Source: Ottelia alismoides | Taxonomy: Eukaryota > Streptophyta > Magnoliopsida > Alismatales > Hydrocharitaceae | DNA length: 64,000 nt | Reading direction: 5' to 3' | Assembly (NCBI GenBank): GCA_037367405.1 | Contig: JAZKJV010000687.1 | Location: forward strand, 992,001-1,056,000 | Shown: piece after piece, positions 1-10,942 of the stretch | Numbering within the stretch: the first letter of the stretch is position 1 | Layout: each line of letters begins with the position of its first letter | Notes under the pieces: generated by a model | Database searches by the model: none | What the model was told of the DNA's origin: nothing | Seen by the model: only the letters and a program-made list of their open reading frames with translations | Position numbers and translations under genes: made by a program

Positions 1-10
1 TGCTCTTCTT

Positions 11-43
11 CTATACTTAGGATGACCAAAGCCTAAGTATAGG
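11..43 (+). repeat. Hairpin with polypurine-like box, copy 1
   Basis: Inverted repeat CTATACTTAGG / CCTAAGTATAGG with a loop of about 10 nt. The 3' arm equals the core of the polypurine tract used by these elements (AAGTATAGG). Confidence 0.8.
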
Positions 44-92
44 AGGGTGTCGACTTCTATACTTCTATTCTTTTCACTCTCTAGGGACATAG

Positions 93-114
93 CACCCACT
101 AAGTATAGTGGGTG
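93..114 (+). repeat. Second AAGTATAG hairpin box
   Basis: Perfect inverted repeat CACCCACT / AGTGGGTG around the loop AAGTAT. The equivalent boxes at 3123, 15271 and 46691 keep CTAAGTATAGGGGG but have lost the 5' arm. Confidence 0.7.
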
Positions 115-1602
115 TGTATATATTACATATATACTTTACCCATAGCTCGTATTTCGTGTATTTTTTATACATTATTAAATAATTATGGGATGAATAAAAA
201 TTGAAAAAAATTACCTTTGTAAAATACATGTATAATATGTATATTGTATACAAGTTATAAAATTTGTATAATTTGTATAATAATCTCTATAAAATTTGCA
301 TAAGTTTGTAAAATCCTTGTAAATTAATACTTTTGTAAAATTTTTGTAAAGTAGGAGGTATACCAAAAATAAATTAATTAAAAAATTTGTAAAAAGAACC
401 TTCTTATTTAATATTGCATATAATCCTTGCATTCATTCAAAAAAAAACATCTCGCACTTCATTCATATGCATTTCATAATGTCTGCATTTCATTTGCATA
501 TATTTGCATATGCAAAGTTGAAAGATAGTGTGTTGTGAACCTGAGTTATCTATAGAAACAGAGGATGGACTTAATTTGACCTTAATCTACTTAATTTCAA
601 GGAACCTTGGAACTGGAGTTGAGACTTTTCAAGTCAAAAGACTTAATTCTTTGAGTCCACAAGACTATGTTCACATGTCATCTTGATTGCTCTAAGTAGA
701 ATATTTCATACACATGCATGATTCTTTTAGACAGTGACCTAACATGGACAAGAACTTTGCACGTAGCTCTTCAATGATGAGGTAGTGAGGAGGCAGAATC
801 CTTTAGCTTGGGAAATCACGCGAGTGGAAACATTTGAAGTCACAATAAGTTGTCAGTGTATCTCAACCTAGTTTAGCGGTGCTGACGTCTAACTACGGGA
901 TGTTGTGGGTTGCAATAAAGCTTCAAAAGAGGGATAGTCAACTATCTCAAGAAGAAAAACTCCTTATGTACATGTTGCACATTTGTATATATGTTCAAAA
1001 AAAGAATAATAGAAAATAGAATATCTCCAAAAAAAGTTAGAAGGGTAAAAAATAAATAGAGATTCCTGTCAAAGAAAAAATATGAATAAGCAAGTCATAT
1101 GTTTCAATGTCTCATACAAAGGAAGCCTACAGCTAGAGACTTGGCTGCACTGGTCAAGCTCCACGAATATATGACTACACTGGTCACATTCTATTCTCTT
1201 CTCTACCCCCTCTTCTTGAGTCGTTTGCACTTCAACTTAGAAGAGAATACCTTGCTCCTCGAGGAAAGAGTAGCTAGACAAATGAATTAGGGTTACCTTG
1301 TTAGAGGTTGTTTCTTTACCATTTCTGATGTGGAGAGCTATATTTCACTTACACAGTACAAGTAAGCTTCATAGTCATCAGAATTTACATATGAGGACTT
1401 GTTCTGACCTGACTGTTGAGGCGACCTGAATAGAGACTTGTGGAACTCAAAGAAAGTTAGGTCTTAAATCCTATTCCCAATAAGGTTCCGGCACATTATT
1501 AATTGAGTAGAGCTCCATTTTCACCTTTTATTCATGACCTTGGTACGGACCCCAAAATAATTTCACTTTTGCATTTCATTTTTAGTTGCTTGGGGAGGAA
1601 TA

Positions 1603-1621
1603 AGGATTAAGTATATGTGGT
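1603..1621 (+). promoter_or_regulatory. Degenerate polypurine tract (PPT)
   Basis: A degenerate AAGTATATGTGG-type tract ends immediately before an LTR that starts with TG at 1622. Polypurine tracts prime plus-strand DNA synthesis in LTR retrotransposons. It aligns with the PPTs at 4704, 16628, 33779 and 48309. Confidence 0.65.
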
Positions 1622-2135
1622 TGTTGAATATGTGATTCATCACTCTAAAAAGTTGAAAATCGAGATTCGTTCCCGAGTAATTAGTTGCATTTCATCATCT
1701 ATTTTGCATTATTATCATTCATGCACCTAGAATTAGTATTTGCATATTTGCATTAAATAAGAAGCATGAATTCCCTTGTAAATAGCACCTGTGTATTCAC
1801 CGTATGTTTTCCCTATTTTTATCATTTTTTTACTAACTCATAATTGAATAAAATCAATTATAAGTGTATATATTATTAACACTAATAAATGAAAATTACC
1901 AAAAAAATACTAACTTCTAATATTGACCAATAAAACAACCCATAGTTTGAGACTAAAACCCTTTAAACGTGAATATATCTCTCAAACAGACTCCTATGGA
2001 CCCCTACTCACTTTGGAAGCAATGTATGTTCAATGACTTCAAAACAAGACCGAATTCAAAAGAATCGGAGTTCATATGTAAAACTTGGGTTTTGGGTCCC
2101 TATGGTATATTGTATATATTGACTAAATAGACCTT
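1622..2135 (+). mobile_element. Truncated 3' LTR (U3 start) of Athila-like element
   Basis: Starts with TGTTGAAT, 5 nt, ATTCATCA directly after a PPT. It is similar, in reverse orientation, to the minus-strand LTR ending at 7703, including the block 'gggtccctatggtatattg' near 2095. Similarity stops near 2135, where coding remnants of a second element begin, so most of this LTR is missing. The right edge is approximate. Confidence 0.7.
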
Positions 2136-2194
2136 ATTAATTTACGTACCACCCTGACATTACTCCTATGATGAACCCATATACATGAGCTTGC

Positions 2195-2833
2195 ATGGAA
2201 TTGGACCATGTTTATGAGTATTGCCATGATTATTTGTATGGTCTAATTTTTGAGGCGGCCGTAATTCATGAAATACTGGATCCAATCACAGATTTGACTG
2301 AGGGAATCTATTATGTCACCAAAACTTCAGAACATCAAAAGGTGACATCTTCTACCACCAAGAACAAGCACGCATGACATACTCAAATTGAGGAAACTCC
2401 CCCGAGAAGTGGCATGACCCTAAAGAAGCAGGGTGATTTTTATGGTGTTTCGTCTGATGAGGAAACCATAGACGCCACAACTTCCAGATCGGTTACTTAT
2501 GGCAGGGAGAAGAACTATGACATTCCGCCTCCCGATGCTTCTTACAGAAACAAACCGACTAAGAAAGTCACCTTTGACCTTAGAAACCAGGTGACTTTTG
2601 AAGATTCCCCGTCAAGTTCCTCATCTGGATCTTTGGTGGTACATCAGGTAAATGCAATCAGTACAACAACTATCAAAGGATACTTACCTTTAGTTGACCG
2701 TTGTTGGAGATCCTTTGCATATGAATATTATTCTTTTGAGGATGACTCCGACGATGGCTTGGAATCTTCTTGCTCTTCACATTCTTCATTTCTACATTCT
2801 CTCCCGCCACATGCCCGAATGAAAATCTGTTGA
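2195..2833 (+). pseudogene. Acidic Ser/Asp/Glu-rich ORF downstream of a lost protease (element 2)
   Basis: Two reading frames (2195-2377 and 2414-2833) are in phase and separated by a TGA at 2375-2377, so they read as one ORF broken by a stop. The protein resembles the tail of element A's protease ORF: MELDHVYEY matches MENHVYESY, TKNKHA occurs in both, KKVTFDLRNQ matches RKMRVTFDLS, and YYSFEDDSDDG matches YYSSEDNSDDG. No catalytic motif, zinc knuckle or membrane segment is visible. In G2 the equivalent place after the protease is an acidic linker before RT, so a linker or tail of Gag-Pro is the likeliest origin. Function is unknown. RT, RNase H and integrase are absent between this ORF and the PPT at 4704. 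Confidence 0.6.
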
Positions 2834-2894
2834 AAACCTCCTTGAACATAGACACCTTCTCCCCGATCTCATCGGTTCTCTTGTACTACTTCTT

Positions 2895-2926
2895 CTATAC
2901 TTATACCAGAGCCTAAGTATAGGGGG
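2895..2926 (+). repeat. Hairpin with polypurine-like box, copy 2
   Basis: CTATACTTA pairs with TAAGTATAG across a 9-nt loop; a G-run (AGGGGGA) follows. Confidence 0.8.
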
Positions 2927-2995
2927 ACCCGATGCCCGCTATATATGCCCTTCTCATCCACTTCTTCTCTTGTCCGCCCCATTCTCGCTCCTCTT

Positions 2996-3032
2996 CTATG
3001 CTTAGATTATCCACAACCTAAGTATTGTGGGG
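2996..3032 (+). repeat. Hairpin with polypurine-like box, copy 3 (degenerate)
   Basis: CTATGCTTAG / CCTAAGTATTGTGGGG; a decayed version of the same unit. Confidence 0.6.
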
Positions 3033-4703
3033 AGCCGACTTCTATTTTCTTTTCTTTTTCATTCTCTTACGCTTAGTCCAATCTACAACTTTTCTGTGCT
3101 TCTTGTGCTCTGAGGACATAACACTCGCTAAGTATGGGGGTGTAAATACTTTGAACATATTTTACCCATAGCTTATACTTTCACATAATATTATATTTTA
3201 TTTATGTGGTGGGTAACAATCTTGTAAAAAAACCATGAAAATTTAAAAAATTAAAATCTTTTCTTTGGTAGAAATTCTGGCTACTAAGCTTAAAATTGAG
3301 TAGCTACTTTTCAATGAGGGAACTACGATCTCCCTTAGCAGAGTGAGTGGTTAAAAGACAACGCATCTAGCACCGTCTTGAAGTAACATGGGTCATTATC
3401 TAACGGTTTGTACTTACACCCATACTAGCTGAAAGTGGACACAACTTTTCATATGAGATTGAGCCAGTCATTGTTTCTCTAGAGATTGAAAAATTGTAAC
3501 TAACACTGTTAGGTCAAATCATGTGTGCAACAAAAGTTTTGAAAATTGGCTTCTTATTCATTTTGCATAAAAATCTTGCATTAAAAATCTCTTGAAAAAC
3601 AAAAAAATCAATCAAAAATAAAAAATGATAAAAAATTGCATTTCATACATCTGCACTTCATTTAACATTTCATGCACTTGCATTGGTGAAAAGCCCTTGG
3701 GTTCTGAACCGAGTTATGAGCAGAAATAGAAAGTGGTCTTGACTTGAACTTAATCAACATAATTTTTAGAGGAACTTCATTGAGAAATAGGATTTTAGAA
3801 GATTTAGGTATTTGAATTAATTCTGTGAGTTTTGCATGACAATGTACAGTCTTGAACTCTTAGTGTCTAACCTGGTCGCCTCATTCTCGGTATGACTCTT
3901 GAATAGGGAATTACTCTGTACTCTCACACTATGTACTTAGCTCAACTCAGACATGGTGTTGGAAGACTATATGAGTCTATCTTTTGGTAACGTGGACATC
4001 TAAAGACCGGAGTACGGGTTGAAATAAAGTTTCGGATAAGGGATGGACTGTTGGCATAATTTCTTCTAAGACCCCGAAACATGTGCGGAAATAAAGATTC
4101 TATATCCATAGGGGCAGAAAAGATCCATCCAGAGAAACCGAAAAAATCCATACCAAAAGAAGTCAACTACAAAATAAATATTTGACCAAAAAGGTCCAGG
4201 CTTTAGACAACCTGCAGATGTTGGTGGAGACTTTGCTAAACTGGTCGGCTTCACAAGGATATGTGGCTACACCAGCCACACTCCAGTCTCTTCTTATTCT
4301 TCTATCTTCTCCCCACTTCGATTGTGGACACAACACGTACCCGAACTTAAAAAGAAATACCCGACTCCCCAAGGATGAGTTATTGGAGGAGAGGTTTGCA
4401 TGGTAGTCCAATATTCTTGATGGGAAGAGCTAACACCCTTCGCACACATGAGACAGTTGTTCAATGTTCATGAGGTATGCTTTGGGTGGAGGATTGATCT
4501 AAGATGACTTCTGAGCTGAAATGTTACTACGATGTGCAGAATTTGGAGGTTGTTGATTTTAAAATCCTAACTCTCACAGAAGTTCCACCAAACTAATAAT
4601 CCTAAGGTGGGTCTAACTTCATTTTCACCTTTTTTTCATGATCTTGGTATGTAACTCAATCTCATTTTCACCTCTTCATTTTTAATTGCTCGGGGACGAG
4701 CAA

Positions 4704-4721
4704 GGTTTAAGTATAGGTGGT
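4704..4721 (+). promoter_or_regulatory. Polypurine tract of element 2
   Basis: GGTTTAAGTATAGGTGG immediately precedes the LTR TG at 4722. Confidence 0.75.
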
Positions 4722-5556
4722 TGATTAATATGTGATTCATCACACTAATTTTCTAAAAATATAGCTTCGTCCTGAGAATTTATGATCATTTACATGTTAA
4801 CTTCATAAAATTAACTTTTATACAGTCATAATTAATTTGCATAAATTAACATTCATGTCTGCATTCATAATCATCTTCATACTTTCACCTAAATTCATGC
4901 ATTTTTAATTAACTCATGCTAACTCCAATTTACCTAAAACCAATCCATTGTGTACATATCACTAACCTTAATCCATGAAAAATCCTAAAAAAATTGCTAA
5001 CTTGTATATATGCAAAATAATCTTAAACCATAATTTTCAGAACAGACAATCGAAAATGCTGATATCTCTCTCATATAGTGTCCAAATGAATTATACTCGC
5101 TTTTGAATTAATGTACATTCAATTATCTACAAACTAAGAGCAAATTCAAAAGAATCAGAGTCCATTTGTGAAAACTTGTTTTTGGAACCTAATTATGCAT
5201 TGTACATTTTTGCTAATTTTGACTCATCATTTCATGTGCATATTTCACTCATTTTATGTATGTATTTATTTATTTTATTCATTATTTCAGTAAATTACAT
5301 AAAAATCAAAATAAAAAAATCAGAAAAGCAACAAAAATGATCAATTCTGACTTGAACTTTCTAACTTGATCCATTTGTACACATTCCCCATCCCTAATTA
5401 TTTTGACATTAACTCAACCCATAAAAATTCAAAAAATGTCAATTGACTTCATTGCATTATTCCAGCACATTTGATTTTGCATGAATTTATTTATCATCAG
5501 AAAATCAATTAATAATTATAAAGCCAATTTTTTGGTAGTTTATATAAATAATTCAT

Positions 5557-5691
5557 GAGGAGCTACATTTTGATGCTGAGGAGGATCACCGTGATGATGC
5601 CAGAGATGGGAGCGATGCTGAGACATTAGACATGGACTTATGCGATTCTGATGTTGAAACCATGCCAACCCATGCGGACACAACTAAATAA
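5557..5691 (+). pseudogene. Acidic Asp/Glu-rich coding fragment within LTR
   Basis: An open stretch of 44 codons ending in TAA is rich in GAT and GAG codons (for example DAEEDHRDDARDGSDAETLD). It resembles in composition the acidic linker between Gag and protease of G2 near 60170-60260 (EEDNGADANDDVDDGD). It has no start codon of its own. The homology is compositional and uncertain. Confidence 0.3.
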
Positions 5692-5797
5692 CTTTCTTCT
5701 CCCATGTTTGAAAGTTTTGTGGATAATTCTGATACTCTTTATGTATGTTGATTCCAATGAAGTGAATTAGATCTTCAACAAACCCCTTCCGATCATC

Positions 5798-5805
5798 TAT
5801 AAAAG
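5798..5805 (+). promoter_or_regulatory. TATA box of LTR promoter
   Basis: TATAAAAG sits in the LTR where the B-type LTR has CTATTTAAAT (near 35165). It fits an RNA polymerase II promoter at the U3/R border. Confidence 0.45.
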
Positions 5806-6135
5806 CCTCTCCAAATCGTTGTTTCCAAACTAACTGCACCTATGCTCCAGCTTCCAGAACTAATTTGTCCATCACCGCACCTTCACCACCAGGCCCCGCC
5901 TCACTCCGATCGTGACAGGGCCCGAGGTCAACCCATCGTGGAAGAGGATCGACTGGAGGAGAGTTCCAAGGTCTTAACTGCCTTGCATCGCCGCTTTGTC
6001 ATCGCGTTCAGCTCTAGGATGTCGACCCGTCGAGCCACCATTGAGAAGGTTAAGTTCCTTTATGGGCATTTAGTGATCGTGCGAGCGAGAGGGAGAGAAG
6101 GCATCTGTGTCTTACGGGGAGCGATTGCGGGACTT

Positions 6136-7703
6136 GTACGATAAGAAGCGACCATGTCCTAAGGCAGTTGATGTGGAGCGGGTGGTTGGGTGAGGAGGAG
6201 TGGTGTGGCTGGAGGAAGCAGTGGTTGTTGGGTGGTCATGGAAAGATGGAGGAGGAGGGTGCGGGACCAGGTGCATGTAGCTTGTGGATGCAGTGCAAAA
6301 GGGGGCGCGTCCACGAAGGGTGGATTGGTTGGGCTGCTCGATATGTGGGAGGAAGGAGGGAGCCATCATGTGCATCGCATGTGATGGGGCGGCAAGAGGG
6401 GAGAAAGGTGGTGGTGCCTTGTGGTGCATGTAGGGGAGGCCACATGATGGGGTGAAAGTTTAAAAAAAATAAAGTAATAAGTAATATAAATTAATTAATA
6501 AAAAATAAATAAAATAAATAAATAAAAGATTAATGGTAATAATAAATATAAAAAACTAAATAAAAATAACAAATAAATAAATGGGAAAATAAATAAATAA
6601 TAAAATAAATGAAAAATAAATAAGTCAATAAATTAAAATAAATAAAATAATAAATTAAACTTTAAAAGAAAATAACAAGGAAAATGTGGGTGACAAGTGG
6701 TAGCTCTAGGAGCGGCCACATGTCACTCCCTAAAGATTCGAAAATTAAATTAAAGTAAAAATAAAAGTGAAATAACAAAAGATGTCAAATCAAAAAGTGG
6801 TCGACCTACAACTTTCGTGAAGGGGCCAAAACCAAAATAAATCATCTGTACAAATAGTATTTTTGGTTACATCTATAAAATACCGTATTTTTATATTTTT
6901 CATTTTTTGGCATTTTTACTTAGATAAAATAAAAATAAAATAAAAAAACTATAAAATAAATATTTACAATTTAATCTTTTTTGGATTAAGAAACTAAAGG
7001 AATAAATTAAAGAGGAAATATTTACAGACTATATATACATACTCAATGCGATTTATTTTCTTTGTTTTTTTGCTTTAATTTTTATTTGAATTTTTACACA
7101 TTTTCTTAAAGCAATAATCATAGAAAATAAATGCAAAGAAATAAATAAAAAAGGATTATTTTTGTACATAAAATAATAATGTCAATTTAGTCAATATGTA
7201 CAATATACAATAAGGGCCCAAAATCCAATTTTCACTTATGAACTCTGATTCTATTGAATTTTATCTTATTTTAAGGACATTGAATTTACAATGATTCAAA
7301 AGTGAGTAGGGTCCATAGGAGACTACATGAGAGAGATATTCACATTTAAAGGATTTTATTCTCCAGCTAAGGTTTGGGTTTTATTGGTCAATTTTACAAG
7401 TTAGTATTTTTTTGATATTTTTCATTTATTAGTGTTAGTAATATATACACTATAGAGTTACTTTTATTCAATGCCATATTGGTGAAAAATGGATAAAAAT
7501 AAGGAAAAATGTTGTGAATATACACATGATATTTATAAGGGAATTCATGTTTCTTATTTAATGCAAATATGCATGCTAAAATACAGATATTAATTCTAAG
7601 AGCTTGAATGATTATAATGAAAAATTGATGGTGAAATGTAGCTAATTAATCGGGAATGAAGCTCTATTTTCAACTTTTAGAGTGATGAATCGCATATTCA
7701 TCA
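6136..7703 (-). mobile_element. Minus-strand Athila-like LTR (partial)
   Basis: Read on the minus strand, it starts at 7703 with TGATGAAT, 5 nt, ATTCATCA and then follows the plus-strand LTR at 1622 ('ctctaaaa-gttgaaaat', 'gggccc-ttattgtatattg'). A GC-rich part (6136-6455) corresponds to the leader part of the LTR. Its left edge is uncertain. It sits against a minus-strand copia fragment (7704 onward), which it probably invaded. I found no clear TSD. Overlapping ORFs at 6112-6455 lie in GC-rich sequence on both strands and are not supported as genes. Confidence 0.6.
6455..6670. repeat. AT-rich (AAAT)n-like low-complexity stretch
   Basis: Imperfect AAATA/AATAA repeats within the minus-strand LTR. 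No coding capacity. Confidence 0.8.
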
Positions 7704-7857
7704 TATATATAGATATATAGATTGCAACATCTACTGCATATCCATAGAAACTAAGAGGAAAATGTGCTTTATGCATCATTGAATGGATCATGTCCATGAC
7801 AGTCTTGTTGCATCTTTCAACAACGTCATTAAGTTGTGGAGTTTTGGGAGGAGTAAG
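7704..7857 (-). pseudogene. Copia integrase fragment, C-terminal side (copia-1)
   Basis: Minus-strand translation reads LTPPKTPQLNDVVERCNKTV and goes on through HFPLSFYGYAVDVAIYI, the conserved copia integrase segment after the second catalytic Asp (usual form TPQLNGVAERRNRT). It continues, after removal of element A and one copy of GTAAG, the integrase fragment at 19681-20087, so element A landed in the middle of this domain. It has several non-consensus residues and is not functional. Confidence 0.85.
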
Positions 7858-8715
7858 TGATGAATCTCGGATTCACCATTCTAAGTCTCATTAATTAAGC
7901 TCAAGTCCCTCAAAATCAACTGCATTTCTGCATTTATTTCGCATAATTAGCATTTATGCATGATTTCATAAGAATTGCATTTTAGCATTAATTTCTGCAT
8001 AAAATAAGAAGCCAAAAATCCAAGCCAAAAATGACCTGTAAATAGCCTAACTTCCCCTATTTTTAACTCCTCCATGCTAACTCCGAATGCCACAAACCCA
8101 CCTCCACTGTGTACATATCACTAACAAGAATAAATGAAAAATACAAAAAAAATCACTAACCCTGTTAAGTGGACCAAAAACCCAAACCCTAGTTTCAAGA
8201 TTTTCGGACTAAAAGCCCCATATCTTCCCCATCTAGTGTCCGATTTGATCCTACTCACTTTTGAACTAATGCACATTCAATTACCTTCAAAACAAGACCA
8301 AGTTCAAATGAATCAGAGCTCGTATGTGAAAGTTGGGTTTTGGGCCTCTTTTGTACATTGTATATTTTCGCGGTTTTTGATCCGTATTTTATTTACTTAT
8401 TTTCTTTATTAATAAAAATCCAAAAAAATTAGATTAAGGTGTCTTTCTTTATATTTGATTTTTCTATATTTTTTTCGGATTTATCTTGTTTAAAAATGAC
8501 AAAAAAATAGAAAACCCAAAAATCAAGGTATTCTATGTACGTGGGATACCCCAAAAATTTACATTTTACATTTGACCGATTTTGGCTTTAATGTCTTCAT
8601 CAAAATTGTAGATCTCATCGAGACGAGCATTTTTCATGAAGGACGTTTTTGATCCAAGGTCGTTTGCTATTTATTTTTGATTTTACAAATCTTTTATTTT
8701 TGGATTTTTCTAAAG

Positions 8716-8753
8716 CTGACACGTGGCCGCCCCAGAGGCCGCCACGTGTCAGT
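8716..8753. promoter_or_regulatory. G-box palindrome in element A 5' LTR
   Basis: CTGACACGTGG and CCACGTGTCAG form an inverted repeat around a GC-rich centre. It contains two CACGTG G-boxes, the core bound by plant bZIP and bHLH factors. More CACGTG or near-CACGTG sites lie at about 8818, 8829, 8893 and 9886. The 3' LTR keeps it at 17501-17538. Confidence 0.55.
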
Positions 8754-8912
8754 AGTTTTTGGGATTTTCTTTTATTAGTTTTTATAAAAAAAATTAATTA
8801 AAAAAATAAATACCACGCACGTGCAGCGCACGTGCCACCCCCCGCACGCGCACTGAACGTGCGCCCGCTCCCTCTCTCCTTAACCTTCCAGCCACGTGGC
8901 CACCATGGAGCC

Positions 8913-8936
8913 GTTCGATCTCGGCTGATCGAACGG
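8913..8936. repeat. Perfect short inverted repeat in LTR A
   Basis: GTTCGATC, 6 nt, GATCGAAC; conserved in the 3' LTR near 17698-17721. Significance unknown. Confidence 0.6.
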
Positions 8937-9246
8937 CCGTGGATCGCCATCTTCCCCAGTCACGCCCCTTCCCCGATTTCTACGCTTCGACCACACCGGC
9001 CCTCCGCAACAGCCAGCCCTCCTCCGATATCTCCACAGCTGCCGCCCCGTTGACCTCCCAACTGCCCCCGCCTTCTTCGTCAATGGCCACCCGCAATCCT
9101 CGTGCCTATTCTCGGCCTCTGCTATTAAAGGACCTCGACGCCTCCCCCAGAAGATTATCCGTCGAATACCCCTTGGTCCACCTCACGGCGGTGACAGCGC
9201 CGGTGAGCCGCCATCGCGGTGAGATCCGAGGGTCTATCAGCCCTCG

Positions 9247-9942
9247 TTGCAGCGTGGCCTCCCTCCGCCACTACTGCTCCAGCTCCAGCTTCACGCCGTC
9301 GATCCCACGACCATGATTCCAACGCTTCGTTCAACTTCACCGCCGTTGCCATTCATCTTCTCCGACAACGCATCAACACCTCCGCAGCAACCGTCATCTC
9401 CAACCTCGACATCAGGGGCTTTCACCGATAGCTCCACGCCGACGACCATCAACGCCCCTCCTCCTCCGACAACGACCACTGTCATCTCCAACTTCACCAA
9501 CCGCCTTCGTACTCCGCTGCGCCTCCGCCAACTTCCTCGACGCGGCCACTTCACCAAGGCCGCCTACTACGACCATCGGCCACCTGCGCATCCGAACCTG
9601 CAACTATCGCCTACGTCAGCCAGACCTCCAGCCACCGGAGCCCAGCTCATCGCCACCAGCCCCACCGCGCTCGCAATGCCCTCCGGCCGTCGACTCCTCC
9701 GTCATCAGCCAGGCAAGGAGCCCGAGACCCCCGCGCACGTGCGAGGCACGTGCGCCCGGGGGGACGTCAGCAGCACACCATCAATCACCCCTGGGTCATG
9801 TGGATTACACGTGCACCCTTGGGTTAATTGCACAGCAGCCCTGGTCTTTTGGCCTTATTTCACTTCACCTGCGCCCACCGACCAGGTCACGTGCTTGGCC
9901 CGTGACCCTGGTAAAACTACAGAAGAACCCCCAGTTTTCTAG
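9247..9942 (+). other. Pro/Thr/Ser-rich 231-codon open frame in LTR A (doubtful gene)
   Basis: A 231-codon frame runs from ATG to stop and is present at the same length in the 3' LTR (18009-18704). It is rich in Pro, Thr, Ser and Ala, with no recognisable domain. The region is GC-rich, and overlapping long frames exist on both strands (for example 17725-18708 in the 3' LTR), so the open frame may simply reflect composition. It could derive from a captured host exon, but I do not recognise one. Confidence 0.2.
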
Positions 9943-10752
9943 GTAATTGAAAATAAGTACCCTCAGTGCATTTTATTTGTTTATTTATTGCATCTATACC
10001 CCTGTGTTCCCCCATAACTTTGGACATCTTTATTCCATCATTTTATTTATTTAAAAATAGCACTGTGTTCCTCATGTGATTCTCTACATTTTCACATACT
10101 GTGGGTATTTTTGTGATCAGTGGTTAATTAATTAATTAATTTGTGGAAAATTGCGAATTTTCCCATCTTATGCTCTAAAACTTCTAGTTGATTAACTGTT
10201 GCTCTAAAAATCCCCGAAAAATCACATATTGTAGAGACTATTTTGATTAACATTGTATCCAAAAATCTCTCCATTTGCATGCATAATTTGCTCTGTAAAA
10301 ATTATTTTACATATTTCATTGTTTAATTTTTAATAGGTATTAAACCCCACATTTTCGAGATTTAGGATTTTTCTGAGATCCATCACCTAGTGATGGATCT
10401 TAGATAATTTTGTATCTTGAAAATAAGTAGGTTTAATATTTATTATAATTAAATATTGAAAATCATTTTGTTTGCATTTAGAAATTCATAAAAAAATCAT
10501 ATTGCATCCAAAAATTCCAAAAAAATTACAGTGCATTCATTTCATCATCATTTACATTGTGGCCAAGCCAAGTTTCATATTTTTCGGACATTGTTTGATC
10601 GAAATTTACACTTTAGTCCCTAAAATAGGCCGAAAGTGTATTGTGCATCCCTTATTGCATTAAAAAAATTCCAAAAAAAACTGCCTTGAAAACCGAACAC
10701 GAACTTTGATAGACATTAATCTAGGTTGTTCCTTTGCCTCCTTGTGATCGAC

Positions 10753-10769
10753 CTTGGGACTTGCCCAAG
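10753..10769 (+). other. U5 stem-loop after TCGACC box (element A)
   Basis: CTTGGG, 5 nt, CCCAAG follows TGATCGAC and precedes TAATAAA, a poly(A)-like signal. The 3' LTR keeps it at 19509-19525. Equivalent stems with different bases occur at 51739, 53861 and (minus strand) 57342. Confidence 0.6.
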
Positions 10770-10924
10770 TAATAAACATAAAAACCACTTGAATAAAATT
10801 GATTAAGAATTTGTGGTTATTTCTTGACCGTTTCCGATCGCCGCCTACAATGAACAACACATATCTATTTTCACACTCGAAGATAAAAACAACTTCTTAA
10901 CTCGGCATTTTCAGACTCGTTAGA

Positions 10925-10942
10925 TGGTGCCGTTGTTGGGGA
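10925..10942 (+). promoter_or_regulatory. Primer-binding site, tRNA-Asp type
   Basis: TGGTGCCGTTGTTGGGGA two bases after the 5' LTR. It equals the plant tRNA-Asp 3'-end complement (TGGCGCCGTTGCCGGGGA) apart from two C-to-T changes. tRNA-Asp priming is typical of Athila elements. Confidence 0.9.

Larger units (their letters stand above)
1..1621 (+). mobile_element. 3' UTR remnant of an Athila-like retrotransposon (copy i)
   Basis: This non-coding stretch is colinear with the 3' UTRs at 2834-4721, 14928-16641, 32380-33792 and 46232-48322. Shared blocks in order are a hairpin (11-43), a second hairpin box (93-114), an AT-rich stretch, a block around 540-900 containing 'gttatctatag' and 'gcttcaaaagagggatag', the 'gagacttggctgcactgg' block near 1135, the 'gaggaaagagtag' block near 1262, and a polypurine tract at 1603-1621 that abuts an LTR start. 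Pol would lie left of the window. The short ORF at 1099-1290 lies inside this non-coding homology and I do not call it a gene. Confidence 0.75.
2834..4721 (+). mobile_element. 3' UTR of Athila-like element 2 (copy ii)
   Basis: Non-coding region with two hairpins (2895-2926, 2996-3032), the box CTAAGTATGGGGGT near 3128, the block 'gaaccgagttatgag' near 3702, 'gcttcggataagggatgg' near 4032, 'ggagactttgctaaactgg' near 4230, and 'cggggacgagcaaggtttaa' near 4691 leading into the PPT. It matches the element A 3' UTR (14928-16641) block for block. Short ORFs at 3942-4411 are on both strands within this homology and look like chance. Confidence 0.8.
4722..6135 (+). mobile_element. 3' LTR of element 2, truncated
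   Basis: Opens with TGATTAAT, 5 nt, ATTCATCA. The later part (5776-6060) resembles the promoter and leader part of the B-type LTR at 35155-35410: a TATA-like box, then 'gagttccaaggtcttaactg' against 'gtcattccaagtcttactctg', then 'gccttgcatcgccg' against 'gccttgcaccgctg'. The LTR appears to end abruptly where a minus-strand LTR begins near 6136, so the 3' end is lost or recombined. It contains an acidic coding-like insert at 5557-5691. Confidence 0.6.
7858..10922 (+). repeat. 5' LTR of element A
   Basis: 3065 bp. Starts TGATGAATCTCGGATTCACC and ends CTCGTTA, where the 3' LTR has CTCGTCA, so the terminal CA is mutated. It differs from the 3' LTR by scattered substitutions and by about 26 bp around 8978-9005 absent from the 3' copy. 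It holds a GC-rich segment (8816-9940) with G-box palindromes and, near the end, a U5 stem-loop (10753-10769). Confidence 0.93.

Noticed and set aside
6112..6455. Overlapping ORFs on both strands near 6.1-6.5 kb
   Set aside because: Located in the GC-rich leader part of a minus-strand LTR; no domain, and overlapping frames on both strands indicate compositional bias.
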